Shown: in pieces, positions 18,026 to 28,044 of the stretch
Numbering within the stretch: position 1 is the stretch's first letter
Layout: each line of letters starts with the position of its first letter
Assembly (NCBI GenBank): GCA_030078075.1
Contig: CP119643.1
Span: forward strand, 372,001 to 436,000
Direction: 5' to 3'
DNA from: Crithidia sp. LVH-60A
Taxonomy: Eukaryota > Euglenozoa > Kinetoplastea > Trypanosomatida > Trypanosomatidae
Length of the DNA: 64,000 nucleotides
Program-made: the position numbers and the translations under genes
Notes under the pieces: generated by a model
Seen by the model: only the letters and a program-made list of their open reading frames with translations
The model's database searches: none
Told to the model about the DNA's origin: nothing

Positions 18026-20023
18026 ATGTCTGTGATTGGCGTCTTCACGAAGGGCCGCGGCACCGGCCACCCCTCTGCCACCTCCGTCCTCCGCTACGTC
18101 CCCCGCGCACGCGTGCCGTGGCAGCCAAGCCGCTTCGGCCGTGAGAACTTAGCCGACGATGACATGGCGCGTCTCTGGGGCAGAGGCCGCTACCGCACCG
18201 GTCCTGGCAGCTACAACAGCGGCTACAGCACGGAGAAGACGCACACGCTGGAGGACAACAACATCAGTATTATTCCGAAGCACGAGCTGGAGAAGTTCAT
18301 GCCAGACATCTCGATCGGCCCCAAGGCGCTGGTGACGCCGGTGTCGCTGATGAGTGCGCGCAATGGCCACCGTGTCACGCACGATCTGCTCCACTCGTAC
18401 GACCCCTACATTGGCAGGCTGCAGAAGCCTGCGACGGTGGATCATGACAACATCACCGTCGAGGACCCCAACCGGGTCGGTCTCAACGCCGCCACACTCG
18501 ACTGCCGCGGCCGCATCTACCGCTGGCTGCGTCGCGGTCCCTTCTTCCAGGAGGACCACTACTTCCGCCGCTCCACAAAGCTGCAGCGGGATGGCGGAGT
18601 TGCGGTGGCGGTGCACGAGGTGCCGCTGATGCAGCGCATCGTCCGCCTTGCCCGCCGTGGACAGCTCAAGCTGGCCTGTGAGGAGTACCGGAAGGTGACG
18701 AGCGTGCCTCCGGTGGAAGTCTACCGCGCGCTGACGGCGGCCTGCGTGCCTGGCGCGAAGCTGGCCGACGCAATTGCCATTTTTGAAGACGGCAACAGCC
18801 GCCTCTTTTACGTGGCACGCGATGGCGAGGTGCTGTACAACCTCTTGCGGTGTGCGATGCGGGCGCGGCACCGGGTGCGGGTGATGTGGGTGTACAACGT
18901 GATGGTCGGCCGCCACTACGAGAACGTCGTGGTGCGGGCGGAGGTCGACCCCATCTGGCGCTACCGCATTGCCAGCCTTGCTGCCGAGTACCTGCTGGAC
19001 CACAACGCTGGCGAGGAGGCGCGCGTCATCTACAGCTACCTTGTAGACTCGCAGCTGCTCGATTGCGACCTGCACGTCCGCCTCGGCCACGTCATCCAGC
19101 AGGCGCTGCAGGAGGGCAAGACGGTGCACGCAAAGCCGGACGCATTTGCAGGCATGGCGCTCGTGCAGAACGCCAACGCAGTGGCGCCGCAGGTGGCCGC
19201 AGCCGTCTTTGCCCGCTACGCCGCCACGATGGCCGAGGAAGCGGGGGCGGAGCGGCCGGCGTGGGCGGACAAGCGTGGGTGGTCGCTGACCGACCCGGCG
19301 GCAACGAAGGCCGACGTGGACGCCACAGCTGCCGTGGCGTGGCTGCAGGCGGCCTTCCCCGACATCGACCCCCTCGCGGTGCTCCGCCTTGCGCGCTTCC
19401 GGCGCAACACGAAGGACCTGATGGCGAAAGATCGCACCGCCTATGTGCAGCGCGCCGCGCAGTGGCTGGAGCTGCTCAGCACCGCCCACCAGGCCCGCGA
19501 GGAGGCGCCGCTCACGTATCTGCGCAAGTCGCGGCCGTCGCTGACGAACGCAAACGTGCGGGTGGCGTGGCTGCCGGAGCGGCAGCGGTCGCACGCGCTG
19601 CTGGCAAGTGACGAGGGATACAAGTTTGCCTACCCAGGTCCGCAGACCCGCTTCGTGGAGGAGTCCTTCGCGTACGCCGGCAACACGCTGCAGAGCCTCT
19701 ATTTGGCCCAGCAGCCGGTCCACACCGAGGTGACCGCGAGCGTGGACCTGGGCAGTCGCCAGCCTGCGGGTGCGCTCATGCCGCGCACCGGGGCACCGGC
19801 GCCACGCATCCTACACGCCTCGGTGATGCAGCAGCAGCAGCAGCATCCGTCGGCTTCGCTGGGATCGGGAGAGAAAACGCTGCGGCCTGGTGGCAGCACC
19901 GCTGCTGCCTCTACGGCCACCACCGCTACCGCCGCCAGTGGTGCGCCATCCGCTGCGCCGGGATCTCACGCGTCTCCCAGCGCCGGCCAGAAGAATGCCG
20001 GTGTGAGTGACGAGCACTTTTAA
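18026..20023 (+). CDS. Probable mitochondrial helical-repeat (PPR-like) protein, mitoribosome candidate
   Basis: The product has 665 aa. The N-terminus (MSVIGVFTKGRGTGHPSATS, then many Arg and Tyr with few acidic residues up to ~70) suits a mitochondrial matrix protein rich in RNA-contacting basic residues. From about 190 to 360 there are helix-turn-helix stretches spaced about 35 residues apart (RIVRLARRGQLKLACEEYRK, then VYRALTAACVPGAKLADAI, then LYNLLRCAMRARHRVRVMW), the pattern of degenerate PPR repeats. A second helical region covers 410-500. The tail after 580 is Gln/Ala/Ser low complexity and looks disordered. PPR-type proteins are abundant in kinetoplastid mitochondrial ribosomes and in mitochondrial RNA processing. 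Assignment to the mitoribosome is inference from this general style; I do not recognise the exact subunit. Confidence 0.8.
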   Translation: MSVIGVFTKGRGTGHPSATSVLRYVPRARVPWQPSRFGRENLADDDMARLWGRGRYRTGPGSYNSGYSTEKTHTLEDNNISIIPKHELEKFMPDISIGPKALVTPVSLMSARNGHRVTHDLLHSYDPYIGRLQKPATVDHDNITVEDPNRVGLNAATLDCRGRIYRWLRRGPFFQEDHYFRRSTKLQRDGGVAVAVHEVPLMQRIVRLARRGQLKLACEEYRKVTSVPPVEVYRALTAACVPGAKLADAIAIFEDGNSRLFYVARDGEVLYNLLRCAMRARHRVRVMWVYNVMVGRHYENVVVRAEVDPIWRYRIASLAAEYLLDHNAGEEARVIYSYLVDSQLLDCDLHVRLGHVIQQALQEGKTVHAKPDAFAGMALVQNANAVAPQVAAAVFARYAATMAEEAGAERPAWADKRGWSLTDPAATKADVDATAAVAWLQAAFPDIDPLAVLRLARFRRNTKDLMAKDRTAYVQRAAQWLELLSTAHQAREEAPLTYLRKSRPSLTNANVRVAWLPERQRSHALLASDEGYKFAYPGPQTRFVEESFAYAGNTLQSLYLAQQPVHTEVTASVDLGSRQPAGALMPRTGAPAPRILHASVMQQQQQHPSASLGSGEKTLRPGGSTAAASTATTATAASGAPSAAPGSHASPSAGQKNAGVSDEHF

Positions 20024-20913
20024 GAAGTGAGATACGCTGTCGCCGATGTTATTTTGTGGTGGCCTCGCGGCGATGGAAGACGAAATTGACACGGTGGAAC
20101 TGTGGGACTTTGGGCGGAATGAGGAACAGAAGAGCGCGATGACGAAGAACCAACTGCATCGTTGTTGATGTAGCGTTGTTGACTTTCCTTTTTGGGCGGA
20201 AAAGTAAGGCGTGTGTGCGACGCGCGCAGTTGCTAGGTTTGCCTTGTTGATTTTAACTCTAGTTAGTTGTTGTTGATGCTGTTGTTGTGTTTTTTTTTCA
20301 TCTTTTGTCGCATCTTTGTGTGTGTTTGTGTGCGAAGCGTTGAGAGGGACGGTGGTTGGAGATCGTTTTTTGCCCACTGTTGCAGAAGCGTGTCTTCAGT
20401 TAGTTACAGCCTTATTTTAAACCATCTTAGAATAACGTAAGAGGAAGAGAGGGAGAAAGGACAACGGCGCTCTTGGGCTGTGATTGAGAGAGAGAAGGCT
20501 TCGTCCCTCCTATCACGGTGCGACGCCCTCAGCTGTCGGCTGTCGTCGGCCTTTTATAGCAGAGATTAAGAGAACAAACGCAGTTTTGAGCAACGAGGAA
20601 TGGGAAGAGGGAGAATCATAAATGCGTCATGCAGGCAACTGAGCGCTGAGCTCTTTCTCCCTCTCTCTCTCTGTAAGCGCTAGCGGCTTCCGCTGAAACT
20701 TCATCGTTGACGGTGCGTCTCTCTATTTCCTTTTCCCGTGGCGCTTCGTCTCGTCTCTGCTTCTCTAAAATAACTTCGCTAAAAAAAAAAAGCAGCGGCT
20801 GCCACGCTAACGCCGACTATCGCATTACCCTTCATGGGGGCATAACAACAACACCACGCGCACACGCACACACACATTCGCGCTTACTCAAACTTAAACT
20901 ATCACCTAGAAAC
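20024..20913 (+). promoter_or_regulatory. Intergenic region and leader of the CDC26-like gene, with a tiny upstream ORF
   Basis: No protein gene is supported. The 3' UTR of the upstream gene is T/G-rich with a run of T near 20290-20298. Pyrimidine tracts at about 20655-20680 and 20707-20765 precede an A run (20781-20791) and AG at 20791-20792 or 20794-20795. If splicing uses these, the leader contains a three-codon ORF (ATG 20834, stop TAA 20843-20845) before the main ATG at 20914. A later AG at 20906-20907 would exclude it. Confidence 0.4.
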
Positions 20914-21915
20914 ATGCTGAAGCGGCACGGCACGCGGCTCGAGATCGGCACCGCCGAGGACGTGGCGGAGCTCAACGCAGCCGAGGCCCTCCTTCGCGCC
21001 TCCTTCAAGCCCGTCACCACCGGCTTCACCAACATCGGCAGCAGCAGCAACATGGCCAGCAGCAGTGCCGTTGCCGTAGACCTCGGCGGTAGTACGGGAG
21101 GTGGATTTGGTGCTTCAGTCAGCACACGGCCGGGTGGCGCGGGAAGTGCCTCGGGGTACAGCCTCCCGGGTGCCATGGCCCGCTCTCAGCACGCGGGAGA
21201 AAGTGGCGGTAACGGCGACGGACAGCCGCCCAGCAGCGCCACGGCGACCCCCACGTCGGCATATGGCGGTGGGGCAGCCCCGCATGTCCGCCTTGGCCAC
21301 CCCACGAGCGTCACCGCCGCCGCCGCTGCTGCTGCTCCCACACCCGCTTCCTCCTCCTCCGCGATGAGTGTGCACGCCCAACGTGCCCTCTACCGCAGCG
21401 GGGCCGGTGGGAGTGATGTCGGCAGTCCGCCGAGCAGGGGCAGCGTGGGCACCGACTACGCTGCGTCCTCCGGACCCACGCCAGGCGGCTCCGGCGTCGG
21501 CCCAGGTGGACGGCGTGCCACCGCACAGCCCCTCTTTTTTTCCCCGCATAGCAGCGGTGGTCTCGAGGAGGAGGACGAAGACGACGTGGTGGTGGAGGTG
21601 CGGGGGCGGCCGTCGATGATGCGCGCGCCGTTTGCCGTGCCAGTGCCTGCAGCTTCTACGAGGGGACCGGCGCCGTCTATGGGCGGTGGCGGTGGTGAGC
21701 CGCGTGTGCCGGCAGGGATGCAGGTGCCGTCAGCCTATGCTCGACGTGGAGGGCCGCCTGCGATGCCGCTGCCCATGCCGTCGCGGCACCACGTCCTGGT
21801 AGATGATGGTGAAGGAGACGAGGACGAGGAGGAGGCGCCGGCGAGGCCGAGTCGCGTTTCGGGCCGCTACCAGCTCCCTCGCTCTCCCGGGCATGGTGAT
21901 CCTGCTGGCTTGTAG
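20914..21915 (+). CDS. CDC26: CDC26/Hcn1-like anaphase-promoting complex subunit with long low-complexity tail
   Basis: The 333-aa product begins MLKRHGTRLEIGTAEDVAEL. Human CDC26 begins with MLRRKPTRLEL followed by an acidic helix. Fission-yeast Hcn1, from memory, begins MLRRNPT with a TAEDV-like block. Budding-yeast Cdc26 begins MIRRAPT. The match covers the exact N-terminus and the basic pair, Thr, hydrophobic and acidic positions. In the family this N-terminal peptide threads into the TPR groove of CDC16/APC6 and steadies it. After residue ~35 the protein is Gly/Ser/Pro/Ala low complexity, with an acidic patch near 210-225 (EEEDEDDVVVEV) and another near 295-310. Known CDC26 proteins have about 70-125 residues, so the tail is unusual. 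The first true ATG after the acceptor AGs is the one used here. Confidence 0.68.
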   Translation: MLKRHGTRLEIGTAEDVAELNAAEALLRASFKPVTTGFTNIGSSSNMASSSAVAVDLGGSTGGGFGASVSTRPGGAGSASGYSLPGAMARSQHAGESGGNGDGQPPSSATATPTSAYGGGAAPHVRLGHPTSVTAAAAAAAPTPASSSSAMSVHAQRALYRSGAGGSDVGSPPSRGSVGTDYAASSGPTPGGSGVGPGGRRATAQPLFFSPHSSGGLEEEDEDDVVVEVRGRPSMMRAPFAVPVPAASTRGPAPSMGGGGGEPRVPAGMQVPSAYARRGGPPAMPLPMPSRHHVLVDDGEGDEDEEEAPARPSRVSGRYQLPRSPGHGDPAGL

Positions 21916-22616
21916 AAGTTAAGAAGGAAGTGAGGGAGAGAACTGAGCTTCCACCTTTGTGCCTTTAATTAGAAGTTTTTTTGCGGCGACAGTGTCCACG
22001 TTCATAGAGTCGATATCACCTATCGATGGACCGCTTTCATAGAGGATGCCGGTCTTGCGCAAACACACACATCTGTTTTATCAAACGCGACGGAGAAGAA
22101 AAATGTAGCGCTGCTGGCGGGGGTAGTGACGATTGCTTTCTTGAGCACACTGATGTGAGCTGGCCAGACCACTCTTTCTGCGTCTTGCTGCCATAGCCCA
22201 CTGCTCTTGTTGTTGTCTCAGGCATTGGCGGAGAAGTGGCTTCTGTGAGTGAACTCAACGAACGCATCGTTGGTAGTCTACTTTATTAGCACACGCTCAT
22301 GCACTTTACCGACACGGCACCCCTCTCTTACATCTTTCGTTTTTCCCTCCACCCTTCCCTTTTATCACGCCCTCCACTCCCCCGCAATGATCCTCTCCGT
22401 CCTCTCTCTCCCCCTCGACGCTCCCTCTTATTTCCCTCTCAAGTGCACCTTTGATTTTGGGTTCCCCCGTCTAGCACCCAACTCCATACACACGCACCTG
22501 TCCACCGTATTTCACTTCTTTGATATATATTTTTTTGTTTGTTTTCCCTCCACCTCTCTCTTATTACCTGTACTTTTCATCACCTCACCCCCTTTCCACC
22601 TCCCAACGCGTCCACA
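21916..22616 (+). promoter_or_regulatory. Intergenic region upstream of the NAK-like kinase gene
   Basis: No gene seen. A strong pyrimidine-rich zone (about 22318-22470) ends in CCCCCGTCTAG with AG at 22473-22474. There is no AG dinucleotide between 22475 and the ATG at 22617, so the spliced-leader acceptor must be at or before 22474. The T-rich leader itself (22530-22610) is then part of the mRNA. Confidence 0.5.
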
Positions 22617-24755
22617 ATGAGCTTCCTCGGCAACCTCGGCAACATCACGAGCGGTGGTGCGCACAAAGACAAGGGCTTCTCCTCCAAGAACAAGGTCCAG
22701 CAGTACCACGGTGATGGCAGCGAGTCTATCATTGTGATGGGCCGCCCCTTCCGCGTGCTGCAAAAGATTAGCGACGTGCCGCCGCCGTACATGGTCGGCC
22801 GCCAGCGCAAGCTCAAGTATGGCGAGGGCGGCAGCTCGTACGTCTACCTTGTCGAGAATACGAGCCACCTGCCAGAGTTCCCGCGTCATATGGCGCTGAA
22901 GCGGTGCTTCTTCGGCGTTGATCAGGTCGCCGAGGCACACAAGGAGGTGGACATCGTCTCCCGCATCAAGGACAAGAACATCGTCCGCGTCTACCACAGC
23001 GAGCTCTCGCGCAACGAGGGGAAGCTGGGCGTCAGCATCTGCATGGAGTACTGCTCCAACAACCTTTACCGCCGTATTCGTAGCAGCGCCGGGGTCGGGT
23101 CCGGCACCCGCCTCACTGAGGGTGAAATCTGCCACGTCCTCCTCGCCGTGACGAGCGCGGTGGGCTACCTGCACACGCAGCAGCCCCCCATCACCCACCG
23201 CGACATCCGCCCTGAGAACATTCTCATCAACAACAAGCACACCGGCCCCGCCACCTACAAGCTGACGAACTTTGGCAACTCGACAACGGAGGCCTACCAC
23301 TGCGAGACGCGCGAGGAGGCGTCGATGGCGATTGCGGACATCCAGCTCCACACGAACCCCGCCTTCCGCGCGCCGGAGATGGCTGACCCGTGGGGCAAGA
23401 AGCGCATCTGCGAGAAGACGGATATGTGGGCCATCGGCGTGCTGCTCTACTACATGATGTACCTGCGCCTCCCCTTTGACCCCAGCACTGCGATTGGGCA
23501 GGAGAAGTGGGAGGTGCGCTACCCGCCCCAGGCGATGGGCTCCTACACCGGGTCCCTGCGCGTCATGGTGGAGCACCTGCTCGACCCCGACCCGGAGTCC
23601 CGCTGGGACGTATTTGCCCTCACCAACTTCCTCCGCTTCGACGAAGACGTCAGCCGCCACCTCGGCACCTTCTGCTTCACCAAGACGGAGTGGCCGGAGG
23701 GCTGGGAGGAGCAGGACGTGAAGGTGCTCGGCCGCACTGCACCGCCGCGGGCACCGCCCATCTCGTACAACGAGCCCGGCCACGAGCAGCTCGAGAGCCG
23801 CGGCAGCCCTCGCCAGCAGCGCTCCGGCGGTGGCGGTGGTGGTGCGACGGGGTACAGCAGCAGCAGCCCGCCGGCGAGCAGCGAGCGCGATGTGCCGGCG
23901 TCGGCAGCGGGTGGCCGCGGCGGCCGTGGCGACAACGCCGATGCCGTGCAGGACGCGATGATGGTGCTCGGCGGCGACCCGGCCGACGACGACCCGGAGA
24001 TGGCGGCCTACCGTCAGCAGATCATCAAGGAGCAGGAGGAGGCGTGGGAGCGCGCCAAGAAGGCGGCGGGGCTGCCGTCCTCGCCTGCGTCGCCGGCCTC
24101 ACCACCCAAGCAGACCGAGTCGCCGAAGAGCGCGCAGCCGGCGGCGGCGAAGCCGAAGGACGTCTTTGACGACCTGTTCGCCGGGCCGGCGCAGGCGTCG
24201 CCAGCCTCTCCCGCTGCGGCCTCCAACGCAAGCCCCGTTGCGCCGGGCCTGGCAGCGCAGGAGGCACCCAAGAAGGACGTCTTCAGCACCGACGACCTCT
24301 TCGGCGCACCACCGCCGCCGCAGCAGCCGCAGCAGCAGGGTGGCTACATGGGCAACCCGATGGGCGGCTACGGCCAGCAGCAGCCTCCTCAGCAGCAGCA
24401 GATGCCGGCGATGAGTGGATGGGGCTCTGGTGCGCCGACGATGGGTGGTGGTGGTGGTGGTGGCTACTCCCCGCAGCAGCCGACGATGGGGGGCGGCTAC
24501 GGCAGCAACATGTACTCGCCGCCGCCCGTGCAGCAGCAGCAGCAGGGCTACCAGGCCTACCAGACGGGTGCCGGCTACCCCCTGCAGCAGCAACCGCCGC
24601 AGCCGCAGTTCCAGTCTGGCCCGCCGATGCAGTCGATGAACTTCATGGCTCCCACGCCTGGCCAGCAGCCGCCGCAGCGTCCAGCGGAGCCGGCACCGAA
24701 GGCGGCCGCCCCTGCGCCATCCAAGAAGGATCCCTTCGCGGACCTCTTCAACTAA
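22617..24755 (+). CDS. NAK-family (AAK1/GAK-like) protein kinase-like protein with endocytic motifs
   Basis: The product has 712 aa. The kinase-like domain spans about residues 45-350. It has a glycine loop (YGEGGSSYVYLVEN), the Lys of MALKR at 95, HRDIRPENIL at 194-203, then NFG at 218-220, APEM, and a long helix-like TDMWAIGVLLYYMMYLRLPF. Loop, APEM and the LDPDPESRWDV ending resemble AAK1/GAK/Ark1 kinases, which phosphorylate clathrin adaptors. Two catalytic positions differ from active kinases: the metal-binding Asp of DFG is Asn218, and the catalytic-loop Lys is Arg198. The tail is Pro/Gln/Gly-rich and carries adaptor-ear type motifs: FDDLF at 517-521, DVFSTDDLF ending at 562, and DPFADLF at 705-711, just before the last residue. 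FxDxF and DPF bind the AP-2 alpha ear in animals. The start is the first ATG after the only usable acceptor. Confidence 0.85.
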   Translation: MSFLGNLGNITSGGAHKDKGFSSKNKVQQYHGDGSESIIVMGRPFRVLQKISDVPPPYMVGRQRKLKYGEGGSSYVYLVENTSHLPEFPRHMALKRCFFGVDQVAEAHKEVDIVSRIKDKNIVRVYHSELSRNEGKLGVSICMEYCSNNLYRRIRSSAGVGSGTRLTEGEICHVLLAVTSAVGYLHTQQPPITHRDIRPENILINNKHTGPATYKLTNFGNSTTEAYHCETREEASMAIADIQLHTNPAFRAPEMADPWGKKRICEKTDMWAIGVLLYYMMYLRLPFDPSTAIGQEKWEVRYPPQAMGSYTGSLRVMVEHLLDPDPESRWDVFALTNFLRFDEDVSRHLGTFCFTKTEWPEGWEEQDVKVLGRTAPPRAPPISYNEPGHEQLESRGSPRQQRSGGGGGGATGYSSSSPPASSERDVPASAAGGRGGRGDNADAVQDAMMVLGGDPADDDPEMAAYRQQIIKEQEEAWERAKKAAGLPSSPASPASPPKQTESPKSAQPAAAKPKDVFDDLFAGPAQASPASPAAASNASPVAPGLAAQEAPKKDVFSTDDLFGAPPPPQQPQQQGGYMGNPMGGYGQQQPPQQQQMPAMSGWGSGAPTMGGGGGGGYSPQQPTMGGGYGSNMYSPPPVQQQQQGYQAYQTGAGYPLQQQPPQPQFQSGPPMQSMNFMAPTPGQQPPQRPAEPAPKAAAPAPSKKDPFADLFN

Positions 24756-27700
24756 CGTACCCACTGAAGTTGGACTCGACACATGGTCTGTGTGTGCGGG
24801 CGTGTGTGTGGAACCGCGTCGATTCAGTGTTTTTCTTCTATTCTATTCGCGGCCCATTCTAAAGCAGGCGCACATATGCGCTCTTGTTAGTGTTGTTTTG
24901 CTTTCTCTCCCTTCTCTGTTTGCTTCTCCTTTATGACCGGCCCGTTTCTTCCTCTTTTCATATTTTTTTTTGAGAAAGTGTGCCTGGCTCTCTTGCGTTT
25001 CTATTGTAACCTGTTTCTTCTCTCACACCGCAGCATTTAGGGGGCTGCAAGGAACGCCGAGACGCGCGGCACTCCTAGCAGATTCCCCTCCCTCCTTTTC
25101 TATTGTGCTTTATTTCTTCTGCCGCGGTATTGCTAGTCTTGTTGCTCGTCGCAGTTGCAAGTTATTTTGTCTTATCTGTGTGTGTATGTGTGTGTGTGTG
25201 CCTTGAAGCGGAGGGACTGCGCCGCGCTGCCTAGGTGCAACAGGCTGCCATGAGCTGCGTAGTTGTGTGTGTTGATATATTCTGATGACGTCCTTTGCGG
25301 GCCCTTGATTGTGTTCTGCTCAGCCTGACGACTCTGTGTTGTTTCCTGTTTTTGTTTGTTGCTTGCCTTTCTCTTTTTTTTTCTTTTTTGTGGAGGAGGT
25401 GCAGATCCGCTTGTCGCTTCTATACAGAGAGATCTATAATTTTTTTAATTTGGTGATGGACCGCAGCTCTTCGGTATCAGTGACTTAAAGCTGAGAGAAG
25501 GCGGCTGGGATAGATGTGAGTGAGCCTCAGCTTCTTGTTTCTCCGTCTGAAAAGGGTGTACTACATAGACTGCAGAGCCTCGAGCGTGTTTGGCCCACTC
25601 TGGGCTGCTTTTGGCTCATATTTGTTTGTTTCTCCGTCTCTTCCTCTTCATGATTAGCAGATTTATTGTATGTTTGTGTCTGTTTGTTTGTTTATTCTTT
25701 CTCCGGCGTCACACAGGTTTATACAGAGTCCACACAGTGTGTATTTGTTTGTTTGGTTTTTTTCTTTTTTTTTCAGTTTAATGGCAAGAAGAAGAACGGA
25801 AGGCGGGTCCAGTCCGTAGCCTCCGCGGAAACACGCCAAGAGAAATGGAAAGAGGTGAGAAGAGGAGCTGCGCCTACAACTTCTTTTCCCTTGCCCAACG
25901 CATCTGTTCATGTCGACGCCTCTGTACGTCTTCGGTTGGAAATTCTGCGGGTGTGTGTGTGTGTGTGCTGATCTCCCAAGCACCTCTCTCACGAATGACA
26001 CACTACCTGTTGTGTAGGGAGCCAATTCGTTTTTTCTTTTTTGTGTGTGTGTGTGCTCATAAAGCGTTTTTTTGCATTCTTACCTATATTTTCTCTTTAT
26101 ATCAGAGTAAAAGGCGTGAAGGCGAAGACAGTGGTCGCGTTTGTTGGGCAAAGAGAGGGAATAAAAAAGGAAAGTGGGTTTTGTGTTGTGTGTGGGCTTT
26201 GTCGTCTTTTAAGTTTTTATCGATCCTCTTGTGTGCAGCGGCGATGGAAAAAAAAAGTAATTTTGAAAAACTACACATAACGCTTCTGAAATGAGTATTT
26301 TTTTCTGTTTTAGGTGGACGGCGAGTGTATTCGCGCAGCGGTTCTTTCGCTCAACGAGTGAACTTGTTGTGCACCTTGGACAAGTTCTAGCCATCTAGGC
26401 CGTCCCCGCTCTTCCTTCGAATTACAGAGCTGTTGTCGTTGTCATTCGTAATTGAAGCGTCTTTTTTGTTTGTGTGATTGTTTCTTTTTCCTTCTTCCTC
26501 GCTGGCGCTGCACCTCGCAGTTCTGTCTCCCTATTTTCTGTATTTGCTGTGTGTCTTTATGTCTTTCCCTGTACGTTGCTGTCGTCTGTTCATACGTGAG
26601 CTCTCAAAAAACATTAAGAATCTAACTATCTAGGATCAGTGCACTTTTGCCGCGTTCTGACCGCGTTGCTGGCTTTCTCTTGCCCCTCGTTACGCGCTTC
26701 GTTGTGGACGCCGTCGCGATCGCGTCGACACCGCAAAGCTGATGCGCTGAAGGAGAGCCGGTGTGCGTGCGGCAGACGCGAAGAGATTATGGCCGGCTTG
26801 CGTAGTCGAACGCCGTCATCTTGTTTTTTTTCCCCCAATCCTTCTTGGCGTCACAAAGTGTGAAATTGAAGTGCGTGTTTTTAAAAAAGGAACCTGCTGC
26901 TGAGACCACTCTTTGCGAAGGCTGCCTGTCGACCCACTTTTAAGTCCGACACTTTCAGATTGTAGTGCATCCTTTGCTGACACTCCACAAGCTGGTTTTT
27001 CGGCTTTCCTTTCCTCACTCCGTGCCTCTCACTACTCGTCTCTTTTCCCTCCCTCCCACCTCTGTCTCCTTCTTCACACATCTATGCAGTACCTTAAAGA
27101 AGTGCACCTTCTATTCTCTTCACAGCTTTCTTTCCTCTTTGTGTTAAGGTTTTACCTCGCACTGTTTTCTCTTTCTGCACTTTCGCTTTCTTAGTGATTC
27201 CTGCTTTCAAGCTGTTATTTGCTTGTGTAAAGAAGATTTGCTTTTTCCCCTGCACGTGGTTCACTCGCAACTTCCCACCACTGTGCATCTCTGCTGATAA
27301 AAAAAAAAAAAGAGAACACCAAAAAAAAAAAAAGTCTGTCGCCATCGCCCACCGTAACTGGGCAGCTGCGCGTTTCTTTTCATCGACCCCCAACGCACTT
27401 TCCTTCTTCTATATATATATATATTCTCTGTCTTTTTTTTTTTGGTCAGCTTTTTAACGCTCTGCTGTGATATCAGCAACATACACGCACACGCACAGTT
27501 GCCACTCGACTTGTTTTCAAGAGTGACCCCGCTGCCAGTTTCCCCCTGTTGAATCCCGTCTCTTTTTCTCTTTTTCTCTCTTCTCTCTTTTTTCTTTTTT
27601 TCTGTCATTGCCGCATCTTTTCTGTCTGTTTTAACCCCGATACACACACATTCTCTCTCTCTCTGGTGCAATCCTCGCTGAGGAGTAGCAGTCGAGCCTT

Positions 27701-28044
27701 CAGTTCTTTTTTCCCCCTCGCTGCGGTGTCCTCGGTCTACCAACGCCTCAAAACCAACCAGTTTTATTTCTTTCTTTTTCTTTTATCCGTTTTCTCTTGG
27801 CTGTTGTGAACGTGCTGTGCCTTTTTTCTTCGCCCTTTCTCTTTGTTTTTTCTTTCTGTTTTTCACTCACCACAGCAAAGGTTCAGAGCGAAAGGAAAAA
27901 AAACAATTGGCTAGAATTGGCAATCTTTTCCCAAACGTTCGGCGCGGCAAAACACAAGAAAAAATAAACATTGATACGTACATCTTCTTTTCTTTCCCTC
28001 TCTCTCTTTTTTGTTGTTTTTTGGTGTTGTTGGTCAACGCCGTG
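24756..28044 (+). promoter_or_regulatory. Long T-rich intergenic region (3.3 kb) before the ABCB gene
   Basis: No gene supported. The stretch is T-rich with TG repeats at about 25177-25200, 25950-25967 and 26042-26054, an AT run at 27411-27424, and paired A runs near 27300-27335. A 200-base patch at about 26640-26850 is clearly richer in G+C than its surroundings and holds short open frames on both strands, none with a good start and length. A pyrimidine tract at about 27981-28030 runs up to the ABCB start without an AG. Acceptors must therefore be upstream of it, for example AG dinucleotides around 27872-27960. It probably comprises the kinase 3' UTR and the ABCB leader. Confidence 0.4.

Noticed and set aside
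25279-25332. Possible C/D snoRNA: TGATGA followed about 45 bases later by CTGA
   Set aside because: No terminal stem around the boxes, no D'/C' pair, and the motif is common by chance.
25845-26294. 149-codon + strand frame in the ABCB upstream spacer
   Set aside because: T/G-rich simple sequence with TG repeats; codon choice and protein composition unlike the real genes.
26800-26830. TCGAAC near 26815, considered as the T-loop of a minus-strand tRNA
   Set aside because: The flanking bases do not complete a T-arm, and no acceptor or anticodon stem could be built around it.
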